From the NCBI GenBank assembly GCA_964467635.1, contig CAYXRN010000146.1:1-8158 (forward strand): DNA of 8,158 bases, written 5' to 3'. This document shows positions 7,192-8,158 of this stretch, piece after piece. Source of the DNA: FW021-bin31 sp964467635 (lineage in GTDB: Bacteria; Bacteroidota; Bacteroidia; Chitinophagales; Chitinophagaceae). The translations under genes and the position numbers were made by a program. The notes under the pieces are model-generated. The model saw nothing but the letters and a program-made list of their open reading frames with translations. It did not search any database and was not told the DNA's origin. Every line of letters begins with the position of its first letter. The stretch's first letter is position 1.

Positions 7192-8158
7192 ATGAAACAT
7201 TTATTCAAGTATTTAATTCTTTTTCTGATGCTCGTCAGTCTTTCGTGCGATAAGTCTGAAGCCTTAACTGCGGTTAAGGTTAAGACTACTGAAGTGGTGA
7301 ACATAACCGACTATACAGCTTTATGTATAGGTAAATTTATCGGCGAGCGGAGTGGAACGATTACCAGGTATGGAATAGCATTGGATGACGGAAGTGGATT
7401 CCAACGGTTCTATCGTACCATGACATCTGGGGATGAGTTCGGTGTACAGTTCAATAATTTGGTTCCTGCAACGGCTTATAAATACCGCGCTTTCGTAGAA
7501 GAAGGAACAACTATACGCTATGGTGTGGTAAAGCAGTTCAGTACGCTGAGCCGGATGGTCCCGGATGTAGTTATTGATCCGGTAACGATTTCGGAAAATT
7601 CTGTTATTGTGCGTTTTTCACGCACCGCTCCATACAAGGAGTGGGGCGTACATTACAGTGAAAGCTCCGCTACATCAGCCAGTCCTGTAAAGAAAGAAAC
7701 GGCAAAGGCCAACATCATAATAGAGGGTTTGAAGCCTGATACAAAATACGAAGTTCGTCCATACGTAGTAGATGAAAACGACAAAACCATCTTTTTGGAT
7801 GAGATTTCGTTTACGACTTTGGATCCCTTAGCGGTAGATGTTGCTGATGTACATAATATGCATCCGATTGAACAGCTGAGGTTTGTAAAGTATAGTATAG
7901 TAAAGAGAATGGAGCCCTATTACTCCGCATACAGGAGTTTGGTTAGGGAGGCTGATCGGATTATCGACCAGGAAATGGAACATCATGCTATTTCGGATTT
8001 TCATATTCCTGGATACTATAAAGATCCCGAAACACACAAAGCGAACGTAGCAGGCATGGATAGCGATTCCTATGCTGCCTATGCCACAGCGCTTGCATAT
8101 CGCTTGTCGGGGGAAGAGAAATATGGCAAAAAGGCGGTGTATTTTCTAAAGGCATGGT
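7192..8158 (+). CDS. Lipoprotein with two Ig/Fn3-like modules and an alginate-lyase-type domain (3' end outside window)
   Basis: The frame is open from the ATG at 7192 to the window end (322 complete codons, no stop), so the gene is cut by the window. A signal peptide ends in LVSLSC with Cys19 as the probable lipidation site, followed by the acidic/charged DKSE. Two beta-rich modules of about 90 residues follow (about 27-118 and 122-211). Each ends in a similar way: LVPATAYKYRAFVEEG then FST, and LKPDTKYEVRPYVVDE then FTT, the pattern of Fn3/Ig-like repeats in Bacteroidota surface proteins. From about residue 221 the sequence turns helical. DSDSYAAYATALAYRLSGEE and the KYGKKAVYFLKAW after it (289-322) match the first helices of the alginate-lyase (alpha/alpha toroid, PF05426-type) domain. 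The catalytic region lies beyond the window, so activity and substrate are open. The 5-bp gap from the GH109 gene implies co-transcription and probably translational coupling. Confidence 0.8.
   Translation, partial: MKHLFKYLILFLMLVSLSCDKSEALTAVKVKTTEVVNITDYTALCIGKFIGERSGTITRYGIALDDGSGFQRFYRTMTSGDEFGVQFNNLVPATAYKYRAFVEEGTTIRYGVVKQFSTLSRMVPDVVIDPVTISENSVIVRFSRTAPYKEWGVHYSESSATSASPVKKETAKANIIIEGLKPDTKYEVRPYVVDENDKTIFLDEISFTTLDPLAVDVADVHNMHPIEQLRFVKYSIVKRMEPYYSAYRSLVREADRIIDQEMEHHAISDFHIPGYYKDPETHKANVAGMDSDSYAAYATALAYRLSGEEKYGKKAVYFLKAW

Larger units (their letters stand above)
38..8158 (+). other. Polysaccharide utilisation locus (partial, probably continues on both sides)
   Basis: Four same-strand genes form a PUL-like cluster: SusC transporter, SusD lipoprotein, GH109-type lipoprotein and a lyase-like lipoprotein. 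The susC-susD (36 bp) and GH109-lyase (5 bp) junctions are tight enough for co-transcription. The 459-bp space after susD is unusual and could hold a second promoter or a processing site. No regulator is in the window. The right end cuts through a gene, so the locus continues there; a FecI/FecR-type pair would be expected to the left because SusC has an STN domain. Calling it a PUL rests on the SusC/SusD pair plus adjacent carbohydrate-active enzymes. Confidence 0.85.

Overview
The window looks like part of a polysaccharide utilisation locus (PUL) from a member of the Bacteroidota. The SusC/SusD outer-membrane pair, the lipoprotein signals on three consecutive genes and the A-rich leaders without Shine-Dalgarno sequences all point to this phylum. 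The STN domain at the front of the SusC protein and the 'CarboxypepD_reg-like domain + plug' layout are common in environmental groups such as Sphingobacteriaceae and Chitinophagaceae, but the genus cannot be fixed from this sequence.

Layout, all on the + strand. Positions 1-37 are a short leader holding a perfect 8-bp hairpin. A full-length SusC-type TonB-dependent transporter follows (38-3484). After 36 bp comes a full-length SusD-type glycan-binding lipoprotein (3521-5365). Next is a 459-bp stretch (5366-5824) with no convincing gene, a GC-rich block, short repeats and interrupted open frames. A Gfo/Idh/MocA-fold lipoprotein of the GH109 (NAD-dependent alpha-N-acetylgalactosaminidase) type follows (5825-7186). 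Five bases later a lipoprotein gene begins (7192) that runs off the window end. It has two Ig/Fn3-like modules and then the start of an alginate-lyase-type helical domain.

How they work together (inference from the families): surface SusD and the SusC channel capture and import glycan fragments with TonB energy. The lyase-like lipoprotein would cut a uronate-containing chain, and the GH109 enzyme would remove terminal alpha-linked N-acetylgalactosamine (or a related sugar). The STN domain suggests control by an ECF sigma/anti-sigma (FecI/FecR-like) pair outside the window. The predicted target is a glycan carrying both a uronic acid and an alpha-HexNAc, but the exact polymer cannot be read from the sequence.

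The main parts belong to known families. The places worth a second look are the unexplained SusD-GH109 gap, the apparently Sec/lipoprotein-type export of a GH109 protein expected to hold NAD, the pairing of GH109 with an Ig-fused lyase, and a Trp replacing a usual Gly near the TonB box of SusC.
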